Shown: in pieces, positions 8,115 through 15,355 of the stretch
Layout: each line of letters starts with the position of its first letter
Numbering within the stretch: the stretch's first letter is position 1
Source: Streptomyces sp. SA15
GTDB lineage: Bacteria > Actinomycetota > Actinomycetes > Streptomycetales > Streptomycetaceae
Assembly: GCF_002291145.1 (NCBI RefSeq)
Contig: NZ_NTGE01000197.1
Span: 124,001 to 188,000 of the forward strand
Reading direction: 5' to 3'
DNA: 64,000 nucleotides
Translations under genes and position numbers: made by a program
Notes under the pieces: generated by a model
Told to the model about the DNA's origin: nothing
The model's database searches: none
The model's input: the letters and a program-made list of their open reading frames with translations, nothing else

Positions 8115-9365
8115 ATGCCTGCTTTCCGCCCCAGGCACCTGTGCTCGGTAGCCGCCGCCCTCGTCCTGACCGCCTCCGTCCCCGCGACCGCCGCCACCGC
8201 GGCCCAGGACTCCTCGGCCGCTCTGCGCGAGGTGATGTTCGTGGGCAACAACTGGGACGGCACCGCCGACGTCATCAAGTCCACCGGGGACTTCGCGAAG
8301 ATCGGCCGTATCAATGTGATCCCCGACAAGGACCAGCGGATGGCGGAGATCAACGCCGATCCGATCCGGTGGATCGCCTTCATGACCATCCGCAACACCG
8401 TCGGCGAGGGTCACGACCAGTTCGTCGACGACATGTACTCCACGCCGGACGGCAAGTCGGTCGTCGTCTCGCGGCCGAGCTTCGCCGACGTCGTCTCGAT
8501 CGACCTCGCCACCGGGAACATCAACTGGCGTTTCCCGGTGTCGGGTTACCGATCGGACCACATGGCGGTCTCCCCCGACGGCAAGCGGGTCGCGGTGTCG
8601 GCGTCGACCGGGAACACCGTGCACGTGCTGGACATCGTCACCGGAAAGCAGCTCGGCTCGTTCCCCACGGGCGACAAGCCGCACGAGAACATCTTCACCA
8701 AGGACGGCAAGTACATCTGGAACATGGCCATCGGCGACGTGAACACCGCGACGGACGCGCCGTGGCTGGACTGGACGAAGGGCAACCGGCGCATCACCGT
8801 CGTCGACGCGACCACGTACCAGCAGGTCAAGGTCATCGACATGCGGGAGCGGCTGGACGCGATCGGCCTCAAGGACTACTCCGACGCGGTCCGGCCCGCG
8901 GTCTTCTCGCCCGACGAGTCCAAGCTGTACTTCCAGGTGTCGTTCTTCAACGGCTTCTTCGAGTACGACATCGCCACCGACAAGATCACCCGAACGAAGA
9001 CACTGCCGAAGAACCCGGCGACCAGCGACGACCGCACCACGTTCGTCAACGACTCGCGCCATCACGGCATTTCGATGAGCCCGGACGGCTCCAAGCTGTG
9101 CGTCGCGGGCACGATGGACGACTACGCGGCCGTCGTCGACCGCGCCACCCTCCAGGAGGGCCCGCTCGTCACCGCCTCCAAGCCCTACTGGGCCACCGTC
9201 AGCGGTGACGGCAAGAGCTGTGTCGTCTCCGAGAGCGGCACCGACCAGGTCACGGCGATCGACTTCGCCACCGGCCGCAAGACGGTGTCCGTACCGGTGG
9301 GCGACCATCCGCAGCGCGTACGGCTCGGTAACGTCGCCGCGAACTGGTCGGGCCCGGCTTCCTGA
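8115..9365 (+). CDS. Secreted YncE-like beta-propeller protein
   Basis: The 416-residue protein starts at ATG 8115 (purine-rich AGGAGAGAG just upstream) with a Sec signal peptide (basic 'FRPRHL', hydrophobic core, cleavage near 'ATAATAAQ'). The mature part has repeated propeller blades typical of YncE/cytochrome-d1/lactonase-like folds: 'TPDGKSVVVSRP', 'SPDGKRVAVSAS', 'TKDGKYIWNM', 'SPDESKLYFQVS', 'SPDGSKLCVAG', 'SGDGKSCVVSESG', each followed by an 'xVxxIDxATG' strand. Such proteins bind ligands or lactones outside the cell, but no catalytic residues can be named. It is divergent from a TetR regulator that probably controls it. Confidence 0.8.
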   Translation: MPAFRPRHLCSVAAALVLTASVPATAATAAQDSSAALREVMFVGNNWDGTADVIKSTGDFAKIGRINVIPDKDQRMAEINADPIRWIAFMTIRNTVGEGHDQFVDDMYSTPDGKSVVVSRPSFADVVSIDLATGNINWRFPVSGYRSDHMAVSPDGKRVAVSASTGNTVHVLDIVTGKQLGSFPTGDKPHENIFTKDGKYIWNMAIGDVNTATDAPWLDWTKGNRRITVVDATTYQQVKVIDMRERLDAIGLKDYSDAVRPAVFSPDESKLYFQVSFFNGFFEYDIATDKITRTKTLPKNPATSDDRTTFVNDSRHHGISMSPDGSKLCVAGTMDDYAAVVDRATLQEGPLVTASKPYWATVSGDGKSCVVSESGTDQVTAIDFATGRKTVSVPVGDHPQRVRLGNVAANWSGPAS

Positions 9366-9392
9366 CGCTCAGCCCGTCAGCCCTTCCACAGG

Positions 9393-9503
9393 TCAGGCCG
9401 TCAGCCGCTCGACGGCCTTGACCGCCTGGCCCGCTCCGTCCTCGGTCGCCATGTGCCGCGCGGCGATCGAGGCGGCGCGGGCACAGGCCTGCTGCCGCAC
9501 GAC
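9393..9503 (-). pseudogene. C-terminal remnant resembling a GT1-type glycosyltransferase
   Basis: On the minus strand a short frame ends at TGA (9395-9393) and reads '...ARAASIAARHMATEDGAGQA' then 'VKAVERLTA'. This is the kind of helix-rich tail that closes UDP-glycosyltransferase (GT1/MGT) proteins. It is bounded upstream by an in-frame TAG (9506-9504) directly beside the GH5 stop. No start or upstream domain remains. The assignment rests on a short, low-information segment and is tentative. Confidence 0.3.
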
Positions 9504-9524
9504 CTAGGAGAGGGTCAAGCGGGT

Positions 9525-11384
9525 TCACTTGACGCGCTGAGCCGCCCACGCCGACAGCTCGGAGCGGGCCGCGTTGAGCAGGTCCGCCGAGGGCGCTGTC
9601 GCCCCGTTGGTGACCAGCGCGTAGTGCAGGACACCGTTGTCGGGCGCGGTGAGCAGGAGGCGGCGGCTGCCCGTGCCGCCCGGCTCGCGGGCGGCCGCGA
9701 TCGGGGTGGTGCGGGTGTACGCCGGAGGGCCGTAGGACGTGCCCAGGTCGGAGACCACCGTGGTCGTCGCGGTCGGGAAGGATGCCGGGAGGTGCAGTTC
9801 GGTGGGCGCCGAGGTGCCGTCGGAGCGCCACAGCATGAGCCCGTACTGCCCCGAGCCCACCAGCCGGGCGACGTTCGGGAGCGAGCTCGGGACGGGGTTC
9901 CAGGTCAGGGTCGTGGAGCCGTCACGGGAGCGGTCCTCGTAGGTGAAGGCGACGGTCGTGCCGGCCGTGGCGCTCGGGTAGAGGCGGTCGAGGAGCCGGG
10001 CGTCCTGACGCAGCGTCGCCTTTCCCGAGTCGTCGAGGCGTACGGCCGACAGGTCCTCGTCGTTCCAGGCGTCGCCGGAGGTGAGCACCTTGTCGGGGTT
10101 GCCGTTCATCAGCTCGTGGTGGCGTCCGTTGTAGATGTCCCACTGCCACTGCGTACCGGACAGCACCGATCCGGAGCCGGCGGGATCCGACCACCAACGG
10201 GAGCCCGGCAGGCGGGAGTCGAGCGCCTGGTACATCCCCTTGAGGACCGTCGGGGCCTTGTCGGAGACGGTGCCTGCCAGGGGGTGGCCGAACTCGCTGA
10301 TGATGCCGGCGGTGTCGGTGGCCTCCGCGCGGTCGCGAACCGTCCCGAAGTCGGCCGAGTACTGGCCGTCCGCGGCCTTGCCCGGCATGAAGACGCCAGA
10401 GATGGCCTTCTGGTCGTAGAAGTGGGTGTTGAAGACGTAGTCCGGGCCGAGGGTGCCGGCGTCCAGCAGTCCGCCCTCCTGCTTCTGGAAGCCGATGTTG
10501 GCGTTCCAGAACAGGTTCGGCTCCACGAAGGCGGGCTTGTCCTGCCAGCCGGCCGCGTCCATGCGGGAGCGGAACTTCTCGTAGAACGGCCACAGCACGT
10601 CCTGCTCCCAGGCGCGGCTGGTCTGGCCCGAGTCGTACACGCCTGCGTGCGGCTCGTTGTACGGGTCGAAGCCGACGACGCCCGCGAACTGGGCGGCGCT
10701 GACGTGCTGTTTGACGTAGGCCATCGTCTTCTGGGCGGTGGTGAGGAAGGCGTCCTGGAGACCGTACGCGTTGTGCCAGAAGTCGTACGACGCCCGCTTC
10801 ACGGCCTCGTTCTGGGTGATGTTCTGTCCCCAGAACAGGCAGATCCCGCAGCTTTCGTCCGGGTAGTTCCCGGCGTCCACCGCCCACTTGGGGGCGCCGT
10901 CACCCGTGTACCAGCTGTCCGGGTCGAACAGGTGCCGGGAGTAGAGGTCCTGGTGGAAGTCGGGGTAGACGCGGATGCCGGCGTCGAGGAAGGCGCGCAT
11001 CTGGTCGGTGGCGGCGGCCAGGTAGGCCGTGTCCACCTGGCCGCGCACGGGCTCGGCGTACGCCCAGGAGAGCAGGAAGCGGACCGAGTTGCCGCCGCCG
11101 AGGGCTCTGAGCGCGGTCGCCGACTTCTTGGCGTCGGCGACCGAGGCGAAGGGCAGGCCGTTGTTCTCGGCCAGCTTGGTCTCGCCGGAGACGTTGTAGC
11201 CGCGCAGCACGACCTCGCGGCCGAGGCCGTCGGTGAATCCGCCGTCCCGCGCGGTGACGGGGGTGTCGTCGAACCAGAGGGAGTCGGGCAGGGCTTCGGC
11301 GGTGGCGGGTCTGATGCCCCCCGCCGTCAGGAATCCGGAGAGGACAACCAGAACAACGAGCAGACGCGCGCGTATATTCGGCAT
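9525..11384 (-). CDS. Secreted glycoside hydrolase family 5 protein (endoglycoceramidase-like)
   Basis: The 619-residue product has a signal peptide ('IRARLLVVLVVLSGFLTAGG') and a GH5-type (beta/alpha)8 domain. 'VRFLLSWAYAEP' and 'PDFHQDLYSR' are typical of the endoglycoceramidase-like subgroup; 'FDPYNEPHAG' carries the acid/base Glu (about residue 244) and 'IISEFGHPLAG' the nucleophile Glu (about 364), with the expected 120-residue spacing. A C-terminal beta-rich domain of about 140 residues follows. It would hydrolyse a beta-glycoside outside the cell; glycolipid or glycan specificity is a guess from overall similarity. The start is ATG 11384, with GTG 11390 as alternative; neither has a good ribosome site. 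It lies 92 nt downstream of the ribosomal protection gene in the same direction. Confidence 0.87.
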   Translation of the reverse strand: MPNIRARLLVVLVVLSGFLTAGGIRPATAEALPDSLWFDDTPVTARDGGFTDGLGREVVLRGYNVSGETKLAENNGLPFASVADAKKSATALRALGGGNSVRFLLSWAYAEPVRGQVDTAYLAAATDQMRAFLDAGIRVYPDFHQDLYSRHLFDPDSWYTGDGAPKWAVDAGNYPDESCGICLFWGQNITQNEAVKRASYDFWHNAYGLQDAFLTTAQKTMAYVKQHVSAAQFAGVVGFDPYNEPHAGVYDSGQTSRAWEQDVLWPFYEKFRSRMDAAGWQDKPAFVEPNLFWNANIGFQKQEGGLLDAGTLGPDYVFNTHFYDQKAISGVFMPGKAADGQYSADFGTVRDRAEATDTAGIISEFGHPLAGTVSDKAPTVLKGMYQALDSRLPGSRWWSDPAGSGSVLSGTQWQWDIYNGRHHELMNGNPDKVLTSGDAWNDEDLSAVRLDDSGKATLRQDARLLDRLYPSATAGTTVAFTYEDRSRDGSTTLTWNPVPSSLPNVARLVGSGQYGLMLWRSDGTSAPTELHLPASFPTATTTVVSDLGTSYGPPAYTRTTPIAAAREPGGTGSRRLLLTAPDNGVLHYALVTNGATAPSADLLNAARSELSAWAAQRVK

Positions 11385-11476
11385 GTCCACTACAGTCCGG
11401 TGATTTCAGGACACCGTCAACAGTGCTGACTCCGGAGTAAGTTCACGCAAGTTCACTCTCGGCCACCACGGAGGGC

Positions 11477-13450
11477 TCAACCACCGACACGGCGCGTCAC
11501 GTTCAGCAGGTATTCCTTCCGGTCCAGCGGGTTGTGATCCGTGCGCGGACGCCTGGGCACTGCGCCCTGCGTGACGGGCGCGTAGTGGTCGAAGGCGCTC
11601 TCCCACTCGCCCTCGCCCCGGGTGAGCCCCGGCAATCGCTGCTCCAGTGCGTGTACCCGATCGGCCGGAATCACACCCTCCAGTACGCAGGAGTCGCCGC
11701 GCGTCTCGGTCGTCCGCGGCACGGCACGCAGTGCGGCCAGCACCGGCAGCAGGCCACCCAGCGTGTCCGCCGGGGCCTCGGAGCGGAAGCGGTGCATCGG
11801 CTCGTACACCACGGTGCCCGCCCGCCGCAGCGCCTCGATCAGGACCAGCGGGGTCAGCCCCCGGAAGTCGGCGCCGGTGCTGGACATGCTCTTGTCGAAG
11901 CCCTGGTGGGCGTGGCTCTGCCGGGGCGAGTAGCCGCAGTGGGTCATGGTCACCGTGCAGTCGGTGACCTGCCAGCCGTGCAGGCCCTGTCCGAGGGTGT
12001 CCCGCACGGTGTCCTCGACGGCCTTGAAGAAGGCGTACGGCATGGAGCCCAGCTCCACCTCCAGCCGGAAGTCCACCCCGGAGCCGGCCAGGGCGGGGGC
12101 GACGCGCAGGCCGACGGTCGCGAGGAAGGGGTTGGCGTCCTTCTTGTTGAACTCGACCGCCTCGCCCGTCCCCGCCGGCCGCTCGACGCACAGCGGCGTT
12201 GTCTCCCGGAAGGTGACGTCGAGCCCGAAGTCGTCGGCGAGAGTGGCCTGGATGACCTCCTTCTGCACCTCCCCGTACAGGGACACGGACGTCTCGTGCC
12301 GCACCTCGTCGTGCCGCAGGTCGATCAGCGGATCCTGTTCGGCCAGGCGGGTGAGGGCGAGATGGAGGGTCCTGCTGTCGGTGCCCGGCCCCGGGACGAC
12401 GACCGTTTCCAGGGTCGGCGGGGCGAAGAAACGGCCGTACGCCTTGCGGGGTTCGCCGAGGGCGTCGCCGATCCGGATGTCGACGAGGCCCCACAGCCGG
12501 GCGATCCGCCCCGCCGGGACCGCGTCGCACCGGACGTCCGTGCCGTGGTCGAAGACGCCGATCGCGGTGATCCGGCCCTCCTCGCGGGCGTCGCCGAAGG
12601 GGACGCGGTCGCGGGTGCGCAGGGTGCCGGAGAACATCCGCGCGTAGGCGATCTTCTCCCCCGCCGGGCCCCGCTCGACCTTGAAGACGGTGCCGGAGAC
12701 CGGGCCGTCGGGGTCGCCGTCGGCGGCGGGCAGCAGAGCTTTGATGCCGGTGATCAGCTCGTTCACCCCGGCGCCCGTGACGGCGGAGCCGAAGTACACC
12801 GGGTGGACCAGCGCCTGCCGGGTCTGTGCGGCGAGGGCCGTGTGCAGCCGGTCTTCGGAGACGGTGCCCTCGACGTAGGCGGACAGCAGGTCGTCGTCCT
12901 GGTCTGCGAGCACGTCGAGTGCGGCCGGGCCGAGGCCGGGGGTAAAGCGGGCGTCGCGCGTGCCGAGTCCGTCGGCCGATCCCATCGGTACGACGGACGG
13001 CGTGAGCCGTTCGGAGAGCGCCCGCAGCACGCCTTCGTACCGCGCACCCCGTCGGTCGATCTTGTTGACGAAGACGAGCGTGGGGATGCGCAGCCGTTGC
13101 AGGGTCCGCATCAGCACGCGCGTCTGTGCCTGGACGCCTTCGACGGCGGATACGACGAGCACCGCGCCGTCCAGGACGCCGAGCACCCGCTCCACCTCGG
13201 CGATGAAGTCCGGGTGGCCGGGGGTGTCGATGAGGTTGACGGTGACGTCGCCGAGCGCGAAGGAGACGACGGCGGACTTGATGGTGATCCCGCGCTGCCG
13301 CTCCAGCGCGAGGGAGTCGGTCTGCGTGCTGCCGGCGTCGACGCTGCCGATCTCGTCGATCACGCCGGCCGTGTGCAGCAGCCGCTCGGTCAGGCTGGTC
13401 TTACCCGCGTCGACGTGCGCGAGGATGCCGAGGTTGAGCAAGTGCACCAA
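11477..13450 (-). CDS. TetM/OtrA-type ribosomal protection GTPase
   Basis: The 657-residue protein is an EF-G-like translation GTPase of the tetracycline-resistance class. G1 'AHVDAGKTSLTERLL' begins at residue 11, followed by switch I 'QRGITIKSA', G3 'DTPGHPDF', G4 'NKIDRRGARYE' and 'GSA'. EF-G domains II-V follow, with domain IV marked by 'TMTHCGYSPRQSH' and the C-terminus by 'RTDHNPLDRKEYLL', a TetM-like ending. These proteins bind the ribosome and dislodge tetracycline. The start is TTG 13450 (AAAGGA 8 nt upstream) or GTG 13447. A 36-codon leader ORF begins at 13511 and overlaps this start, so expression may be set by translation of the leader. No tetracycline cluster is visible, so it is a stand-alone self-protection gene. 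Confidence 0.92.
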   Translation of the reverse strand: MVHLLNLGILAHVDAGKTSLTERLLHTAGVIDEIGSVDAGSTQTDSLALERQRGITIKSAVVSFALGDVTVNLIDTPGHPDFIAEVERVLGVLDGAVLVVSAVEGVQAQTRVLMRTLQRLRIPTLVFVNKIDRRGARYEGVLRALSERLTPSVVPMGSADGLGTRDARFTPGLGPAALDVLADQDDDLLSAYVEGTVSEDRLHTALAAQTRQALVHPVYFGSAVTGAGVNELITGIKALLPAADGDPDGPVSGTVFKVERGPAGEKIAYARMFSGTLRTRDRVPFGDAREEGRITAIGVFDHGTDVRCDAVPAGRIARLWGLVDIRIGDALGEPRKAYGRFFAPPTLETVVVPGPGTDSRTLHLALTRLAEQDPLIDLRHDEVRHETSVSLYGEVQKEVIQATLADDFGLDVTFRETTPLCVERPAGTGEAVEFNKKDANPFLATVGLRVAPALAGSGVDFRLEVELGSMPYAFFKAVEDTVRDTLGQGLHGWQVTDCTVTMTHCGYSPRQSHAHQGFDKSMSSTGADFRGLTPLVLIEALRRAGTVVYEPMHRFRSEAPADTLGGLLPVLAALRAVPRTTETRGDSCVLEGVIPADRVHALEQRLPGLTRGEGEWESAFDHYAPVTQGAVPRRPRTDHNPLDRKEYLLNVTRRVGG

Positions 13451-13511
13451 GTGTCATGTCCTTTGAAATGGGGGTCATTCCTTCCTGGGCGGACATGAAC
13501 GGTGCTCGCAT
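13401..13511 (-). CDS. Leader ORF overlapping the resistance-gene start
   Basis: A 36-codon frame starts at ATG 13511 behind a near-ideal ribosome site (GAGGAG at 13522-13517, 5 nt spacing) and ends at TAA 13403-13401, 50 nt inside the ribosomal protection gene in another frame. The peptide begins 'MRAPFMSAQEGM' and ends in an Arg-rich tail. The resistance gene itself has only a TTG/GTG start with a weaker site, so its translation could depend on ribosomes on this leader. Leader peptides controlling tet(M)-class genes are known; coupling here is an inference from layout. Confidence 0.5.
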   Translation of the reverse strand: MRAPFMSAQEGMTPISKDMTLGALAQPRHPRARRRG

Positions 13512-13647
13512 TGCTGCTCCTCGGATGTTTCGACGACTCGTCCGTGCAGTGCAGCAGACGGGCGAGCGCGGCGGCAACGGATTAACGCTGGGAGTGTGAC
13601 GGTCCGGATGCGACGCTTTCACCGGCCGATGGACCGGAGAGGAGCCG

Positions 13648-13850
13648 ATGGTGCGTGACATCCTTCGGTGCTCGGCCGCTGGTACGCGGACCGGGAACCC
13701 TTCGGGCTCGCCACGGTCGTCGCGGTCAGCCGCAGTGCCCCGCGCGACCCGGGCGCGGCCATGGCCGTGGGGCCGGGCGACGAGGTCGTGGGCAGCGTGT
13801 CCGGCGGCTGTGTGGAGGGGGCGGTCTTCGAGCTGGCCCCCGCCTGGAAA
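13648..13850 (+). pseudogene. xdhC/coxI-family N-terminal remnant
   Basis: A ribosome site (GAGAGGAG) and ATG 13648 open a frame beginning 'MVRDIL', then a frameshift near 13665 leads into 'LGRWYADREPFGLATVVAVS' and 'RSAPRDPGAAMAVGPGDE', ending 'GSVSGGCVEGAVFELA'. This is the conserved N-terminus of XdhC/CoxI molybdenum-cofactor maturation proteins (normally about 250-380 residues). After about 13850 the similarity stops and the sequence becomes the antisense of a phosphotransferase fragment. It is a truncated, frameshifted relic. Confidence 0.75.
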
Positions 13851-13899
13851 CACGCCCTTAAGGCAGTGGGCGGCGTGCATGGCGTCGCTGGGCAGGCGG

Positions 13900-14096
13900 G
13901 AATGTGACGACAGGACCTGGCGTGCGACCTGGTCCGCCCAGCGGGCGTAGCGCGGCAGCCGGACGGTGAGGTCGGGGCCGAGCCGGAAGGTGGCGTGGTC
14001 CATGCCGGAATGCGGGACCGGGGTGAGGGGAAGGTCCGCCCACCGCGGGAACTGGGCGGCGAGCAGCCTGCGTACGAGCGGGGAGTCGATCAGCAC
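13900..14096 (-). pseudogene. Aminoglycoside-phosphotransferase-family N-terminal remnant
   Basis: From GTG 14096 the minus strand reads 'DSPLVRRLLAAQFPRWADLP', 'HSGMDHATFRLGPDLTVRLP' and 'RYARWADQVA'. This is the N-terminal lobe of APH/ChoK-like kinases, including the nucleotide-binding strand. Shortly after, the similarity ends and the frame runs into the antisense of the xdhC relic. Normal members are about 300 residues, so the catalytic lobe is gone. The exact right end of homology cannot be fixed by eye. Confidence 0.6.
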
Positions 14097-14180
14097 GTGC
14101 CCCGGTTCAGCCGGGCAACAGGCTGTGCCTCCACCGAATTTGGCGCGGGGCCGGCCTCCGACGATCGCCGGGCGCCGCCT

Positions 14181-14591
14181 TCACGTGTGGCCGCTGCTGC
14201 CCGCGAAGAGGACGGATTCGAGTTCGGCGTCGAGGGACGGGCGGACGTCGGTGCCGAGGGCCCCGTTGGTGGCCTCGTCCGCCACCTCGATGACGCAGCG
14301 GACCTCGTGGATGGCCTTGGGGTATGAGGTGCCGGCCCGCTCGGCGACCCGGGTGAAGAAGTCCGCCGGGGTCATCCGCTCACCGGTGAAGGGCTCGCCG
14401 GGCGCATGCGCCACGCGGCGCAGATGCTCACCGATCTCGTGCGGAAGCTGAGCCGCGGCCTTCTCGGCCACCGTGGACGGCACGCGTTCCCCCAGCGTCT
14501 CCAGACTGGCCCTGGTCACCCGTTCGGCGGACCCTCGGCTCTCCAGCCGGGCTCGGGCCTGCACTTGGCCGATGAACGCGTCGTGCTGCAT
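14181..14591 (-). CDS. DUF2267-type protein
   Basis: The 136-residue acidic protein matches the DUF2267 pattern: an N-terminal 'FIGQVQARARLESRGSAERV', a following 'ASLETLGERVPSTVAEKAAA' and 'QLPHEIGEHLR', and later 'FFTRVAERAG'. This describes a helical repeat that resembles two copies of a stress-related fold. Its function is unknown; homologues are often near stress or general-response genes. The ATG at 14591 has GAGGTGG upstream. It probably stands alone, upstream of the decayed phosphotransferase. Confidence 0.8.
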   Translation of the reverse strand: MQHDAFIGQVQARARLESRGSAERVTRASLETLGERVPSTVAEKAAAQLPHEIGEHLRRVAHAPGEPFTGERMTPADFFTRVAERAGTSYPKAIHEVRCVIEVADEATNGALGTDVRPSLDAELESVLFAGSSGHT

Positions 14592-14687
14592 GACTCACAC
14601 CACCTCATGGTCGCTTCGGCTTCGGTGGCGACGCGGTTGGTCGTCGGGCGTCCCGGGTGCCCGGGTCGTTGCGCCCGAAACCGGCCG

Positions 14688-15188
14688 TCAGCGCGGCGGC
14701 AGCCGGTGCAGCGTCACGTCCGTGATCCGGCCGTCGGCCGCGGTCGCCGTCATGTACGTGCAGTGGGGCTGGCGGCGCCGGTCGGTCGGGGAGCCGGGGT
14801 TGAGCAGGCGCAGGCCGGTGGGGGCGGTGGTGTCCCAGGGGATGTGGCTGTGTCCGAAGACCAGCACGTCGGTGTCCGGGAAGCGGGCGGCACAGCGGGC
14901 CTCGCGGCCCTGCGCGGGGCCCGTCTCGTGGACGACCGCGAAGCGCAGGCCGGCCAGTTCGACGTACGCCACCTCGGGTAGCCGTGCGCGCAGCTCCGGC
15001 CCGTCGTTGTTGCCGTACACGCCGACGAGCCGGCGGCAGCGGTTCTCCAGCAGGTCGAGGGTGGCCGTGTCGACCCAGTCCCCGGCGTGGAACACGACGT
15101 CCGCGCGCGGGACCTCGGCGAGCAGCCGCGCGGGCAGTTCCCTGGCCCGCTTGGGGAGATGGGTGTCGGACATCAGGAGCAGGCGCAC
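14688..15188 (-). CDS. YfcE/MJ0936-type metallophosphoesterase
   Basis: The 166-residue protein has the full calcineurin-like set of metal ligands: 'MSDTHLP' (D7, H9), 'VVFHAGDWVD', 'VYGNNDGPEL', 'FAVVHETGP' and 'VFGHSHIPWD'. It should be a small cytoplasmic two-metal phosphodiesterase. The natural substrate of this subgroup is uncertain. The start is GTG 15188. It is divergent from the glycosyltransferase gene, with 167 nt between them. Confidence 0.9.
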   Translation of the reverse strand: MRLLLMSDTHLPKRARELPARLLAEVPRADVVFHAGDWVDTATLDLLENRCRRLVGVYGNNDGPELRARLPEVAYVELAGLRFAVVHETGPAQGREARCAARFPDTDVLVFGHSHIPWDTTAPTGLRLLNPGSPTDRRRQPHCTYMTATAADGRITDVTLHRLPPR

Positions 15189-15355
15189 GAGGTCAGCCTA
15201 GGCCGATCGGCTCCCGGTGGACGGGCAAGGCTGCCACGCGACTTGGGGGAGCGGCAGCCCGGTGGTGGACTTCATGGGCGGTGGCGTTAGCATCTGCCCA
15301 CGCGCAACCAGCCGCTCCGCCCACGGCAAGCGACTTGAGGGGGGCCCGCAGCCCG

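Noticed and set aside
9453..11429. Very long plus-strand frame opposite the GH5 gene
   Set aside because: It is the reverse-complement shadow of a well-supported secreted glycosidase and shows no motifs.
11534..13498. Long plus-strand frame opposite the ribosomal protection gene
   Set aside because: It is a shadow frame: the minus strand has all GTPase motifs, while the plus frame is Arg/Gly/Val-rich with no domain.
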